A program made the translations under genes and the position numbers. A model generated the notes under the pieces. It was not told the DNA's origin and did not search any database. It saw nothing but the letters and a program-made list of their open reading frames with translations. From Vannielia litorea (GTDB lineage Bacteria > Pseudomonadota > Alphaproteobacteria > Rhodobacterales > Rhodobacteraceae): a stretch of 64,000 nt of DNA. The DNA lies in assembly GCF_019801175.1 (NCBI RefSeq), contig NZ_JAHVJR010000001.1, positions 2,852,001 through 2,916,000 on the forward strand. Direction: 5' to 3'. Below, in pieces: positions 17,192 to 25,945 of the stretch. Position 1 is the first letter of the stretch. Each line of letters begins with the position of its first letter.

Positions 17192-18205
17192 ATGAAGAAA
17201 CTCGTCGCAACCACGGCGCTCGCCCTCTGTGCAACCGCCGGAACTGCCATGGCGCAAGACATTGGCGCGTGCCTGATCACCAAGACCGATACCAACCCGT
17301 TTTTTGTGAAGATGCGCGAAGGCGCCGAGGCCAAGGCTGCCGAGCTCGGCGTGACGCTCAACAGCTACGCGGGCAAGATCGACGGCGACCACGAAACGCA
17401 AGTGGCGGCTATCGAGACCTGCATCGCCAACGGCGCCAAGGGCATCCTGCTCACCGCCTCCGACACCAGCTCCATCGTGCCCGCCGTGCAGCAGGCCCGA
17501 GACGCCGGCCTCGTGGTGATTGCACTCGACACGCCGCTGGAGCCGATCGACGCTGCCGACATGACCTTCGCCACTGACAACTTTCTTGCCGGTGAGCTGA
17601 TCGGCCAGTGGGCCGCCGCGACCCTCGGTGATGAGGCAGCCAACGCCAAGATCGCCATGCTCGACCTCGCCGTCAGCCAGCCTTCCGTTGGCGTGCTGCG
17701 CGATCAGGGCTTTCTTCAGGGCTTCGGCATCGACCTCGGCGATCCGAACAAGTGGGGCGACGAGGAAGACCCGCGCATCGTCGGCAATGACGTAACCCAG
17801 GGCAACGAAGAGGGCGGCCGCCGGGCGATGGAAAACCTCTTGGCCACCGATCCCGAAATCAACGTGGTCTACACCATCAATGAACCCGCCGCTGCCGGTG
17901 CCTACGAAGCGCTCAAGGCCATTGGCCGCGAGAATGACGTGCTGATCGTCTCGGTCGACGGCGGCTGCCCCGGTGTGCAGAACGTCAAAGACGGCGTGAT
18001 CGGCGCGACCTCGCAGCAGTATCCGCTGCTCATGGCCTCTAAGGGCATCGAAGCGATCGTGGCGTGGGCGAACGACGGCACCAAGCCCGAAAACACCCCC
18101 GGCAAGGACTTCTTCGATACCGGTGTTGCGCTGGTCACCGACAAGCCCGCCGACGGAGTCGAAAGCATCGACACCGCCGAGGGCAACGAGCTCTGCTGGG
18201 GCTGA
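17192..18205 (+). CDS. frcB: Fructose ABC transporter, substrate-binding protein
   Basis: A 337-residue periplasmic sugar-binding protein (Peripla_BP_4 type). The signal peptide is MKKLVATTALALCATAGTAMA, and the mature protein begins QDIGACLITKTDTNPFF, the usual start of the ribose/fructose-binding fold. The ATG at 17192 follows GGGAGGAAAAC; an upstream in-frame extension lacks signal-peptide character. FrcB of S. meliloti binds fructose, mannose and ribose, and the frcBCAK order here is the same. A strong hairpin separates it from frcC. Confidence 0.88.
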   Translation: MKKLVATTALALCATAGTAMAQDIGACLITKTDTNPFFVKMREGAEAKAAELGVTLNSYAGKIDGDHETQVAAIETCIANGAKGILLTASDTSSIVPAVQQARDAGLVVIALDTPLEPIDAADMTFATDNFLAGELIGQWAAATLGDEAANAKIAMLDLAVSQPSVGVLRDQGFLQGFGIDLGDPNKWGDEEDPRIVGNDVTQGNEEGGRRAMENLLATDPEINVVYTINEPAAAGAYEALKAIGRENDVLIVSVDGGCPGVQNVKDGVIGATSQQYPLLMASKGIEAIVAWANDGTKPENTPGKDFFDTGVALVTDKPADGVESIDTAEGNELCWG

Positions 18206-18230
18206 CCCGGCAGACAGCCAACTGAACCAC

Positions 18231-18258
18231 GAACAGGGCGGGCCTCGCCGCCCTGTTC
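18231..18258 (+). terminator. Intra-operon hairpin between frcB and frcC
   Basis: An 11-bp perfect stem (GAACAGGGCGG / CCGCCCTGTTC) with a 6-nt loop lies 25 bp after the frcB stop. There is no T-run, so it is unlikely to stop transcription fully. Such hairpins after binding-protein genes commonly stabilise the upstream message or attenuate readthrough, giving more binding protein than permease. Confidence 0.7.
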
Positions 18259-18297
18259 AAACCGGCAGGCGGAGGAGCCTGCTTCCCGGGGGGACAC

Positions 18298-19359
18298 ATG
18301 TCACAATCCGATAACTACGAGGCCTCTGCCTCCAGCGCTCCCAGTGAAGTCGCGTCGTTCGACGGGCACGGCAAGAGCCTAGTCGACCGCTTCCAGCACC
18401 TGCTGCACACCACGCCCGCGCTGGTGCCGCTCATCGTGCTGGTGATCTCGATCATCGTCTTCGGCATCACGTTGGGCAGCCGCTTTTTCTCGCCCTTCGC
18501 GCTAACGCTGATCCTGCAACAGGTGCAGATCGTCGGCATCGTCGCCGCCGCGCAGAGCCTCGTTATCCTGACAGCGGGCATCGACCTGAGCGTTGGCGCC
18601 ATAGCGGTGATCTCCTCGGTTATCATGGGCCAGTTCACCTTCCGCTACGGCCTGCCCGTGAGCGTCTCAATCTTCTGTGGCCTCACGGTCGGCACCGCCA
18701 TCGGCGCGTTGAATGGCTGGCTGGTTGCGCGGGTCAAGCTGCCGCCCTTCATCGTAACGCTGGGCATGTGGCAGATCGTGCTTGCGGCCAACTTCCTCTA
18801 TTCGGCCAACGAGACCATCCGCAGCCAGGACATCGCCGAACAGGCTCCCCTGCTCCAGCTCATGGGCGCGAAATTCAGCATTGGCGGCGCGGTCTTCACC
18901 TTTGGCGTGGTCTTCATGCTGGTGCTGGTGCTGATCCTCGCCTACGTCCTGCGCCACACCGCCTGGGGGCGCCATGTCTACGCCGTGGGCGACGATCCGG
19001 AGGCGGCGGAGCTCTCGGGCGTGAACGTCAAGGGCGTGCTGATCTCGGTCTATGCGCTTGCGGGCCTCATTTGCGCCTTCGCAGGCTGGGCATTGATCGG
19101 GCGGATTGGCTCGGTCTCGCCGACCTCGGGCCAGCTTCTGAACATTGAGAGCATCACCGCCGTCGTGATCGGGGGCATCTCGCTCTTCGGCGGGCGCGGC
19201 TCGATCCTCGGCACCTTCTTCGGCGCGTTGATCGTGGGGGTCTTCACCCTCGGCCTGCGCCTCGCCGGGGCCGATGCGCAATGGACCTACCTCCTCATCG
19301 GCACTCTTATCATCGCGGCTGTGGCCGTCGACCAGTGGATCAGAAAGGTGGCAGCCTGA
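18298..19359 (+). CDS. frcC: Fructose ABC transporter, permease
   Basis: A 353-residue inner-membrane permease of the ribose-type (BPD_transp_2) family with 8-10 hydrophobic segments. Signatures are GIDLSVGAIAVISSVIMG in the first half and ITAVVIGGISLFGGRGSI near the C-terminus. GGGGGGACAC precedes the ATG. Its stop overlaps the frcA start (TGATG). It works as a dimer with FrcA and receives sugar from FrcB. Confidence 0.9.
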   Translation: MSQSDNYEASASSAPSEVASFDGHGKSLVDRFQHLLHTTPALVPLIVLVISIIVFGITLGSRFFSPFALTLILQQVQIVGIVAAAQSLVILTAGIDLSVGAIAVISSVIMGQFTFRYGLPVSVSIFCGLTVGTAIGALNGWLVARVKLPPFIVTLGMWQIVLAANFLYSANETIRSQDIAEQAPLLQLMGAKFSIGGAVFTFGVVFMLVLVLILAYVLRHTAWGRHVYAVGDDPEAAELSGVNVKGVLISVYALAGLICAFAGWALIGRIGSVSPTSGQLLNIESITAVVIGGISLFGGRGSILGTFFGALIVGVFTLGLRLAGADAQWTYLLIGTLIIAAVAVDQWIRKVAA

Positions 19360-20129
19360 TGGAACCCATTCTCAAAGGCCGCGGTCTGACCAAGCGCTAC
19401 GGCCGCGTCACAGCGCTCGACAATTGCGACTTCGATCTGATGCCGGGCGAGATCCTCGCCGTCATCGGAGACAACGGGGCGGGCAAGAGCTCGCTGATCA
19501 AGGCGGTGTCGGGGGCGGTGATCCCCGATGCGGGAACGGTCACGTTGGAAGGTAAAGAGGTGCACTTCTCTTCGCCCATTGACGCGCGCGAGGCGGGGAT
19601 CGAGACAGTCTACCAGACCCTCGCCATGTCGCCCGCGCTCTCCATCGCCGACAACATGTTCATGGGCCGCGAGCTGCGCCGCCCCGGCTGGCGTGGCAAA
19701 TTTCTTCGCCAGCTCGACCGCCCGCAAATGGAAAAGGTCGCCCGCGAGAAGCTCACCGAGCTAGGGCTGATGACGATCCAGAACATCAATCAGGCGGTCG
19801 AAACACTTTCAGGTGGTCAGCGCCAAGGCGTGGCCGTGGCCCGCGCGGCGGCCTTCGGTTCCAAGGTCATCATCCTCGATGAGCCCACCGCCGCGCTCGG
19901 GGTCAAGGAAAGCCGCCGCGTTCTGGAGCTGATCCAAGACGTGAAGTCGCGCGGTATCCCGATCATCCTGATCAGCCACAACATGCCGCATGTGTTCGAG
20001 GTCGCCGACCGCATTCACGTGCATCGGCTGGGCCGCAGGCTCTGCGTGATCGACCCCCGGGATTACACAATGTCGGATGCGGTTGCCTTCATGACCGGCG
20101 CAAAAGAGGCGCCCGCCGAGGCGGCATGA
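19359..20129 (+). CDS. frcA: Fructose ABC transporter, ATPase
   Basis: A 256-residue single-domain ATPase, shorter than the two-domain RbsA/MglA type and as expected for FrcA. Walker A is GDNGAGKSS at 37-45, the signature is LSGGQRQGVAVARA, and Walker B is VIILDEPTAALG followed by the switch histidine in LISHNM. It starts within the frcC stop and overlaps frcK by four bases. It powers the FrcC permease from the cytoplasmic side. Confidence 0.9.
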   Translation: MEPILKGRGLTKRYGRVTALDNCDFDLMPGEILAVIGDNGAGKSSLIKAVSGAVIPDAGTVTLEGKEVHFSSPIDAREAGIETVYQTLAMSPALSIADNMFMGRELRRPGWRGKFLRQLDRPQMEKVAREKLTELGLMTIQNINQAVETLSGGQRQGVAVARAAAFGSKVIILDEPTAALGVKESRRVLELIQDVKSRGIPIILISHNMPHVFEVADRIHVHRLGRRLCVIDPRDYTMSDAVAFMTGAKEAPAEAA

Positions 20130-20761
20130 CACGCGCTCTCCACGCCCTGCCCGATCTGGTGGAGGCCGTTATGGCGGCCCCTCCTGCCGGGCGTCGCAGG
20201 GTCGTGGCGCTGGCCGGGGCGCCTGCGAGCGGAAAGTCTACGCTGTCCGAAACGCTTTGCGATGCGCTCAAGGACCGGGAGCACAGCGCCCAGGTGGTGC
20301 CGATGGACGGGTTTCATCTGCACAACCCAATCCTCGTGGAGCGCGGCCTGCTGGCGCGAAAAGGCGCGCCGGAGTCGTTTGACGCAATGGGCTTCCGGCA
20401 TCTCGCCGGGCGGTTGGGCCGCGAGCCGGAGGTTGCTTTTCCACTGTTCGACCGGGCGCGAGACATTGCCATTGCCGGTGCCGGAATTGTGGATGACGCC
20501 TGCGAGACAGTGATCGTCGAAGGCAACTACCTGCTCTTCGACGCTCCGGTCTGGCGCGACCTGCGCCCGCTGTGGGACCTCGCCGTGCTGATCGATGTCA
20601 GCATCGACACCCTGCGCGCGCGGCTGGTCGAGCGGTGGCTGGCGCACGGGCTCTCGCAGGCCGAGGCCACCGCCCGCGCCGAAGGCAATGACCTCGCCAA
20701 TGCCGAGCGGGTGAACGGCGCCCTGCTGGCCGCCGATCTGCGCTGGACCGGGAACGCCTGA
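20126..20761 (+). CDS. frcK: P-loop kinase FrcK (uridine kinase-like)
   Basis: A 211-residue P-loop protein with Walker A GAPASGKST near residue 32 and a FDAMGFRH segment like that of the uridine kinase/pantothenate kinase group. The last gene of the fructose operon, it overlaps frcA (ATGA). In S. meliloti the gene after frcBCA is frcK, encoding a kinase, so it may phosphorylate imported sugar. The exact phosphate acceptor has not been shown from sequence. Confidence 0.75.
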   Translation: MTRALHALPDLVEAVMAAPPAGRRRVVALAGAPASGKSTLSETLCDALKDREHSAQVVPMDGFHLHNPILVERGLLARKGAPESFDAMGFRHLAGRLGREPEVAFPLFDRARDIAIAGAGIVDDACETVIVEGNYLLFDAPVWRDLRPLWDLAVLIDVSIDTLRARLVERWLAHGLSQAEATARAEGNDLANAERVNGALLAADLRWTGNA

Positions 20762-20804
20762 GCCCTGCGAGACAACCCGAACCCAGCGCCTCTCGCGTCC
20801 TGCC

Positions 20805-21647
20805 TCAGGTCAGCCCCTCGACATCATACTCCGGCTGGGTCTTGGCCCCGGTGATGTAGGAGACAACTTCCTCCCCGGTCACATCGCCGCCGGTGATATC
20901 GATGTTTGCGCAGATGCGCCCACGGCGGAACACCACGATCCGGTCACAGGTATCCATCACCTGCCGCATGTTGTGGCTGATCAGGATGAGCGGCTCGCCG
21001 GCCTCCTTCAGCGTGCGGATGATGTTTTCGACTTGCGCAGTCTCCTGAACGCCGAGCGCAGCGGTCGGCTCGTCCATTATCGTCAGTTTGGAGTGAAACG
21101 TCGCGGTGCGGGCAATGGCAACGCACTGCCTCTGCCCGCCGGACATGTTCTGGATCGTGTTGCGGATGTTCGGGATCTTCACCGCCGTCTTTTCCAGCGC
21201 CGCAATCGTATCCTGACGCATTGCCTTGTAGTCCAAAAAGCGGAAGGGCCCGAGCCAGTTCCATTTGGTCTTTTCGCGGCCCAAGAAGAGGTTGTCGGCT
21301 ACGTCGAGATCATCGGCGAGCGCAAGGGTCTGAAACACCGCCTCAATCCCGGCTTCGCGAGCCTCAAGCGGGCCGGCGAAGTGGACCGGCTGACCATCAA
21401 AGTAGATGTCACCTCGCGTACGCTGTTCCACCCCGGTGATCTGGCGGACAAATGTGCTTTTGCCTGCCCCGTTGTCACCCATGATCGCCACGTGCTCGCC
21501 CTTGCGGAGGGTGAAGTTCGCGTCTTCAAGCGCATGAACCCCGCCGTAATGCTTGGTCAGCCCCCGCGTCTCGAGGATCACCTCGCCGAGGTTCCCGTGC
21601 GGATGCGCATGATCGGCGCTGTGGATATCGGTCTGCATGTCGCTCAT
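20805..21647 (-). CDS. Sugar/polyol ABC transporter ATPase
   Basis: A 280-residue single-domain ABC ATPase related to FrcA. It has a polar His-rich leader (SADHAHPHGN), Walker A GDNGAGKST at 57-65, signature MSGGQRQCVAIART and Walker B LTIMDEPTAALG. The ATG at 21647 follows GAGGAGAGGTAAG and is preferred over an upstream frame. It is the last gene of a minus-strand operon with a permease, a binding protein and an isomerase. Cargo is probably a cyclic polyol, inferred from the MocC-like isomerase and Moc-type oxygenase genes. Confidence 0.88.
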   Translation of the reverse strand: MSDMQTDIHSADHAHPHGNLGEVILETRGLTKHYGGVHALEDANFTLRKGEHVAIMGDNGAGKSTFVRQITGVEQRTRGDIYFDGQPVHFAGPLEAREAGIEAVFQTLALADDLDVADNLFLGREKTKWNWLGPFRFLDYKAMRQDTIAALEKTAVKIPNIRNTIQNMSGGQRQCVAIARTATFHSKLTIMDEPTAALGVQETAQVENIIRTLKEAGEPLILISHNMRQVMDTCDRIVVFRRGRICANIDITGGDVTGEEVVSYITGAKTQPEYDVEGLT

Positions 21648-21658
21648 CTTACCTCTCC

Positions 21659-22741
21659 TCAGCCCATTTTCGCGCCGCGCTGCTGGCGCCATTTGTCGAG
21701 CACCACGGCGCCGACGATGATCATGCCCATGGCCATCAGCTGGTAGTAGGCATCGAGTTTTACATAGGTGAAGCCGGACTGGATGACGCCGAAGACCATG
21801 GCACCCAGCACCGTGCCCGGGATCGAGCCGCGCCCGCCAGTCAGGCTCACCCCACCGATCACCGCCATGGCGATGGCGTAGAGCTCGTAGAACTGCCCCA
21901 TCCCGGCCTGCGCGGTGAGGTTCTTTGACGACAGCACCACGGCTGCAAAGGCGGCGAGCATGGCGGCAATCATATACACGAGCACCTTGTGGCGCTTCAC
22001 GTTGATGCCCGACATCCGCGCGGCATCCTCGTTGGAGCCGATCGCATAAGTGCGCTTGCCGTAGAGCGTGTAGCGGAGCAGCACATGAAACAGCACCGCG
22101 AGCGCGAGAAACCAGAACACCGGCATCATCCCCGAGCCCAGCGCGGCAAATCCCTCGGTCGGAAAGCTCACGGGCTGGCCCTCAGTCCACCAGCGGGAGA
22201 TGCCGCGTGCGAAGAGGAACATGCCGAGCGTGGCGATGAAGGGCGGGATGCCAGTGTAGGCGATGAGCGAGCCGTTTATGGCTCCGATCAGCGCGCCGAA
22301 GGCGAGGCCCACAAGCACCGGCACGATCACCGGCAGATCCATCGCCCAGAGGCCGAACACCGCCTTGGGGTTGGGGTTTCCGTTGACCAGCTCGGTCTGG
22401 GCAAAGGACATCACAATCATCGCCGCTGCGCCCACGAGCGGGCCTGCGGAAAGATCGATGCCGCCGGAAATGATGACCTGTGTCGACCCCAGCGCGATGA
22501 TCCCGATGATCGCCACTTGGAGGATTACGATCTTGAGCCGCGCCTCGTTAAAGATGGAGTCGAAGCGGCCCGAGGTATCGAACAAGAAGCTCTGGCCCTG
22601 CATGTAAGGCAGGATCTGACCGAGAGCCTCGAACACGCCGATGATGAGGATCAGCGCGATGAAGATATTGATTTCATTCGGCCAGGCGCGTTTGGACTTG
22701 TCGTAGATCAGCCCGCCTGTGCCCTGGGTTGTGTCTGCCAT
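21659..22741 (-). CDS. Sugar/polyol ABC transporter permease
   Basis: A 360-residue BPD_transp_2 permease with about 9-10 hydrophobic segments. The core signature is VIISGGIDLSAGPLVGAAAM, with IAMAVIGGVSLTGGRGSI near the end. The ATG at 22741 has GGGGACAAGGACC before it; the upstream in-frame extension is polar and unlikely. It sits 11 bp from the ATPase gene and is separated from the binding-protein gene by a hairpin. The substrate follows from the cluster context only. Confidence 0.88.
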   Translation of the reverse strand: MADTTQGTGGLIYDKSKRAWPNEINIFIALILIIGVFEALGQILPYMQGQSFLFDTSGRFDSIFNEARLKIVILQVAIIGIIALGSTQVIISGGIDLSAGPLVGAAAMIVMSFAQTELVNGNPNPKAVFGLWAMDLPVIVPVLVGLAFGALIGAINGSLIAYTGIPPFIATLGMFLFARGISRWWTEGQPVSFPTEGFAALGSGMMPVFWFLALAVLFHVLLRYTLYGKRTYAIGSNEDAARMSGINVKRHKVLVYMIAAMLAAFAAVVLSSKNLTAQAGMGQFYELYAIAMAVIGGVSLTGGRGSIPGTVLGAMVFGVIQSGFTYVKLDAYYQLMAMGMIIVGAVVLDKWRQQRGAKMG

Positions 22742-22790
22742 GGTCCTTGTCCCCTGAACGGTTGGCGCCGTGCCCGGCTGGAGTGCCGTC

Positions 22791-22815
22791 GGAGCGGCGG
22801 ACGTAACGCCGCTCC
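22791..22815 (-). terminator. Intra-operon hairpin between binding-protein and permease genes
   Basis: A 9-bp perfect stem (GGAGCGGCG / CGCCGCTCC) with a 7-nt loop lies 24 bp downstream of the binding-protein stop, on the minus strand. It mirrors the position of the frcB-frcC hairpin and lacks a T-run. A role in stabilising the binding-protein message is likely. Confidence 0.65.
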
Positions 22816-22839
22816 TCAATGTATCACCTGATGAGGCGA

Positions 22840-23784
22840 TCAGTTCTTGGAGGTGTAGTCAGCCATGTTGTCAGGCGTCACCAACTCGAATGGGATGTAG
22901 ACTTTCTGGTCCACGTCCTCGCCTTTGGAGAGCTTCAGCGCCGCGTCCAGCGCACCGCCACCCTGACCGGCCGCGTTTTGGAACACGGTCACATCGAGGT
23001 CACCTGCCGCCATGGCTGCAAGGGCATCCTGCGTGGCGTCGATGCCGCCGACCACGACATCATCCATCGAGATGCCCGCCGCTTTCATGGCTTGGATGGC
23101 GCCGATGGCCATTTCGTCGTTGTTGGCGATGACAGCGTGGAATTCTTCACCGGAAGAAAGCCAGTTGGTCATCAGGTTCTGTGCCTGATCGCGCGACCAG
23201 TTGGCGGTCTGACGGTCAATCTCCTGAATCTCGACCTTGCAGTTGCCCGCGGCGATCACGTCGTCGATGTCCTGCGTGCGCTGCACGGCGGCCTGGTTGG
23301 AGAGCTCGCCCATCATCACGTAGATCTTGGCCGGGTCGGTGCCCTGCTCGGCGAGGATATCGCAAATCTCAATGGTCTCGAGCGTGCCGGACTCTTCCTC
23401 GTTGGAGGCCACGAAGGCCTGATTGTCGGGCAGCGTATCCACGTTGATCGGCTGGCGGTTCACATAGACCAGCGGCACACCGGCGGCCTCGGCAGCCGCC
23501 GTCATGGCCTCGGTGGCAGACGTGTCGACCGGGTTGACGATGATCGCATCGACGCCGGAGGCCACGAAGTTGTTGATTTGGTCGAGCTGGCGCGCCACGT
23601 CGTTCTGCGCATCCTCGATCTGTACCTCGATACCGTCCATGGCGTCCGCCTGCTCCTGAATTCCGTTCCGAAGGACGGTCAGGAAGTTATCGTCAAAGAG
23701 TGCCATCGAAACGCCAATGGTCTCGGCCATGGCGCTGGTCGACAGAAGCGAGGCTACGCCCGCTGCGATGAAAGTCTTTTTCAT
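22840..23784 (-). CDS. Sugar/polyol ABC transporter substrate-binding protein (MocB/IbpA-like)
   Basis: A 314-residue periplasmic binding protein. The signal peptide is MKKTFIAAGVASLLSTSAMA, and the mature protein starts ETIGVSMALFDDNFLTVL. The size and pattern (DAIIVNPVDTSAT, then PLVYVNRQP) match the inositol/rhizopine-binding branch of Peripla_BP_4. GGGAGGAAACC precedes the ATG at 23784; a longer upstream frame overlaps the isomerase gene. It is the second gene after the MocC-like isomerase. Inositol or a derivative is plausible; ribose-type sugars cannot be excluded. Confidence 0.85.
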   Translation of the reverse strand: MKKTFIAAGVASLLSTSAMAETIGVSMALFDDNFLTVLRNGIQEQADAMDGIEVQIEDAQNDVARQLDQINNFVASGVDAIIVNPVDTSATEAMTAAAEAAGVPLVYVNRQPINVDTLPDNQAFVASNEEESGTLETIEICDILAEQGTDPAKIYVMMGELSNQAAVQRTQDIDDVIAAGNCKVEIQEIDRQTANWSRDQAQNLMTNWLSSGEEFHAVIANNDEMAIGAIQAMKAAGISMDDVVVGGIDATQDALAAMAAGDLDVTVFQNAAGQGGGALDAALKLSKGEDVDQKVYIPFELVTPDNMADYTSKN

Positions 23785-23860
23785 TGGTTTCCTCCCAATT
23801 CGGGTGTCCGGCTCACCCGTCCTTGCTGCCGGATGCCCCAGAGGGGCGACGACCCTCACC

Positions 23861-24676
23861 TCACGCGGCCTCTTCCGCGAGCTGCGAGGAAATGAACTCG
23901 AAAGAAGCGCGCAACGCGGCCTCCGGATCACCCAAGGCATGAACTTCGGGTGAGAAGCATTCGTAGCATACCGGGCCATCGTAACCTGCCGCCAGAAGCG
24001 CGCGCAGTTGCTCGATGTTGCCCAACCGGTCAGATGCATCCACCAGCACGCGGTGCTCATCTTCCATCTTCTCGATGCCCAGCGCCGGGTCAGTGACACC
24101 GGAGATGTGCACGATGCCCGTGCGCTCGGGGTAGATCGGCCCGCCTTCAGCCAAAGCGTGATGGAACGTATCATGCACGATCCTGAACTGCGCAGCAGCA
24201 TCGAGCGCGTCGATGGTCTCTACCAGTTCGGTCTTGGAGCGGAGCGAGGAACGCGGAAAGCCGAGAGGCTCGACCAGTGCAACAAGGCCCGCATCCGCCA
24301 GCATGGGCTGGATTTCCTTAAGCGCGATCCGCAGGTTGGCGTGGCGCTCGCCATTTCCGGTTTGCGTGCCATCGTTGCGCGGAATGAGGCTGATGGTCTC
24401 GGCCCCAGCCTCCAGCGCAGTTGCGATGAGCGCACGAACTTCGATGGCAATCGTGTCGGACCAGCTGTTGAAGGGATAAACTTGACTCAGACCCACAAGG
24501 CGCAAGCCCTTGTCGCGCGCCATTGCCCCGGCAGAGGCCGGATCGGCTTCGTCGAACAGTGGCCGCTCGATATCGTTCCTGACTTCGACGCCGACGCAGC
24601 CGAGGTTGGCGGCCAGATCAAGCAGCTCGACGTAAGAGAGCCGCGGCACGGTCATGTGATTGATCGCTGTCTGCAT
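23861..24676 (-). CDS. Sugar phosphate isomerase/epimerase, MocC/IolE-like TIM barrel
   Basis: A 271-residue xylose-isomerase-like TIM barrel. Metal-site candidates are visible in LVEPLGFPRSS (Glu), RIVHDTFHHAL (His-Asp) and CYECFSPEV (Glu). MocC of rhizopine-catabolising rhizobia and IolE of inositol breakdown belong to this group. A GAGGGAGGAGC ribosome site precedes the start. It heads the operon with the binding protein, permease and ATPase, so it probably acts on the imported compound. The exact reaction (isomerase, epimerase or dehydratase) is not decided by sequence. Confidence 0.75.
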   Translation of the reverse strand: MQTAINHMTVPRLSYVELLDLAANLGCVGVEVRNDIERPLFDEADPASAGAMARDKGLRLVGLSQVYPFNSWSDTIAIEVRALIATALEAGAETISLIPRNDGTQTGNGERHANLRIALKEIQPMLADAGLVALVEPLGFPRSSLRSKTELVETIDALDAAAQFRIVHDTFHHALAEGGPIYPERTGIVHISGVTDPALGIEKMEDEHRVLVDASDRLGNIEQLRALLAAGYDGPVCYECFSPEVHALGDPEAALRASFEFISSQLAEEAA

Positions 24677-24786
24677 CTAACGCTCCTCCCTCGGCCTCAT
24701 GCCAAAGCGCGAGGCGACCTCCGAGGAATGTTCTGCGCCTGTGTGTGCGAGTCGGTCAATCTTGCGACGGCAAGAATTCCTCATGC

Positions 24787-24818
24787 ATGACGTCATTCAC
24801 CCTCACAGGAATGACGTT
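24787..24818. promoter_or_regulatory. Operator candidate upstream of the isomerase-transporter operon
   Basis: ATGACGTCAT at 24787-24796 is a perfect palindrome. In addition, ACGTCATTC (24790-24798) and GAATGACGT (24809-24817) form a 9-bp perfect inverted repeat with a 10-nt spacer. It lies just downstream of the LacI gene stop and upstream of the isomerase start, so it could be an operator, a terminator of the LacI transcript, or both. Confidence 0.5.
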
Positions 24819-24827
24819 AAACCATCA

Positions 24828-25856
24828 TCACAGCAGTTCCGGCAGAATGATTTCCGGGGTGAGGAACTTCTGCTCTACGGCGGTCGATCCGGCCTCGGAC
24901 CGGGAGCGTAGGGACAGGGCGACCAATTCGCGGCACAGTGCTTCGAGCGGGGTGGCGATGACCATCTGCACGTAGCCCTCCAGAAGCCCGGCACGACTGT
25001 CTGCTGTCAACTCGTTGACAACGAGCCCGACCTTGCCGGAAGGGCGGGTCTCACGCAGGGCGGCGATGGCGCCCTCCATCCCGCCGCCCGCCACGTAGAT
25101 GCCTCGCAAGTCCTGCTGCCGCTCCAGCAGGTTCAGTGTGGCCTCGTAAGTCAGCTGCCGGGTCTCAAGGTTGACGAGCGTTTCCTTGACCGATGAGGCA
25201 GGCGCGCCCTCCCGCATATAGGCCCGGAACCCGACCTCCCGCAGGTCGTGCCCGTGCCAACGGTTGCCGCCGACGAAGATGGCATAGCTGCCCGGCGCCG
25301 CGCCGCGCGTGAGCATCCAGGCCGCTTGCCGGCCAACTTTTATGTTGTTCAAACCAATGTAGTTTCTGCGAATGCCCTGGGCGAAGTCGTTGAGCAGCGA
25401 GAAGGTTGGAACACCGTTTTGGGCCAGATCCTGCACAACCTTGTCCAGCGACTGGTGATTCACCGCCACGGCCCCGACGGCATCAACCCGCGCGCCCACC
25501 TCGGCCAACAGGCTGGCAAACTCCTCGGGGGACTGAGACTGCGCATAGCGCACCACCAGCCGTCCACGAATGTCAGTACGCTCCTCAAGCGCTTGCTCCA
25601 TAGTCGCCTGAAACGCCCGGTAGAAGGGTTGCTTTTCCTTGATGAGGATCAGGCCGATCTTGTGATCAGGGACGGAAGCAACGAGGCGCTGATCGATCAA
25701 CCCGCGCGCGTGATAGCCCACGCGGCGGGCGGCCTCGGCGATCTTGCGCAGGGTCTCATCGCGCACCTTGCTGCGGCCGTTGAGCGCCCGGTCCACTGTG
25801 GCCGGGCTGACGCCCGCTTCGCGCGCCACGTCCCTGATGGTCGGCCGGTTTGCCAT
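24828..25856 (-). CDS. LacI-family regulator (Moc-type locus, copy 1)
   Basis: A 342-residue LacI regulator. The HTH is TIRDVAREAGVSPATVDRAL with the hinge after about residue 50, then the periplasmic-binding-like effector domain. It resembles the second regulator of this locus along its whole length (shared FVGGxRWHGHxLRExGFR and YVAGGGMEGAIAALRE). It has GGGAGGATATC before the ATG and lies between mocE and the isomerase gene, in the same direction. It probably controls the adjacent transport operon in response to the imported polyol. Confidence 0.9.
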   Translation of the reverse strand: MANRPTIRDVAREAGVSPATVDRALNGRSKVRDETLRKIAEAARRVGYHARGLIDQRLVASVPDHKIGLILIKEKQPFYRAFQATMEQALEERTDIRGRLVVRYAQSQSPEEFASLLAEVGARVDAVGAVAVNHQSLDKVVQDLAQNGVPTFSLLNDFAQGIRRNYIGLNNIKVGRQAAWMLTRGAAPGSYAIFVGGNRWHGHDLREVGFRAYMREGAPASSVKETLVNLETRQLTYEATLNLLERQQDLRGIYVAGGGMEGAIAALRETRPSGKVGLVVNELTADSRAGLLEGYVQMVIATPLEALCRELVALSLRSRSEAGSTAVEQKFLTPEIILPELL

Positions 25857-25868
25857 GATATCCTCCCT

Positions 25869-25913
25869 CCGAAAAACGGATGAGGCATTTCAGCATGAAT
25901 GATGCGTTTTCGG
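25869..25913. repeat. Inverted repeat between mocE-like and LacI genes
   Basis: CCGAAAA (25869-25875) and TTTTCGG (25907-25913) form 7-bp arms around a 31-nt interior that holds a near-palindrome GCATGAATGATGC. It could end the mocE transcript or bind the LacI regulator; the evidence is weak. Confidence 0.3.
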
Positions 25914-25945
25914 CAAGGCGCGAGCTTGAGGCAAGTAGCGCCGCG

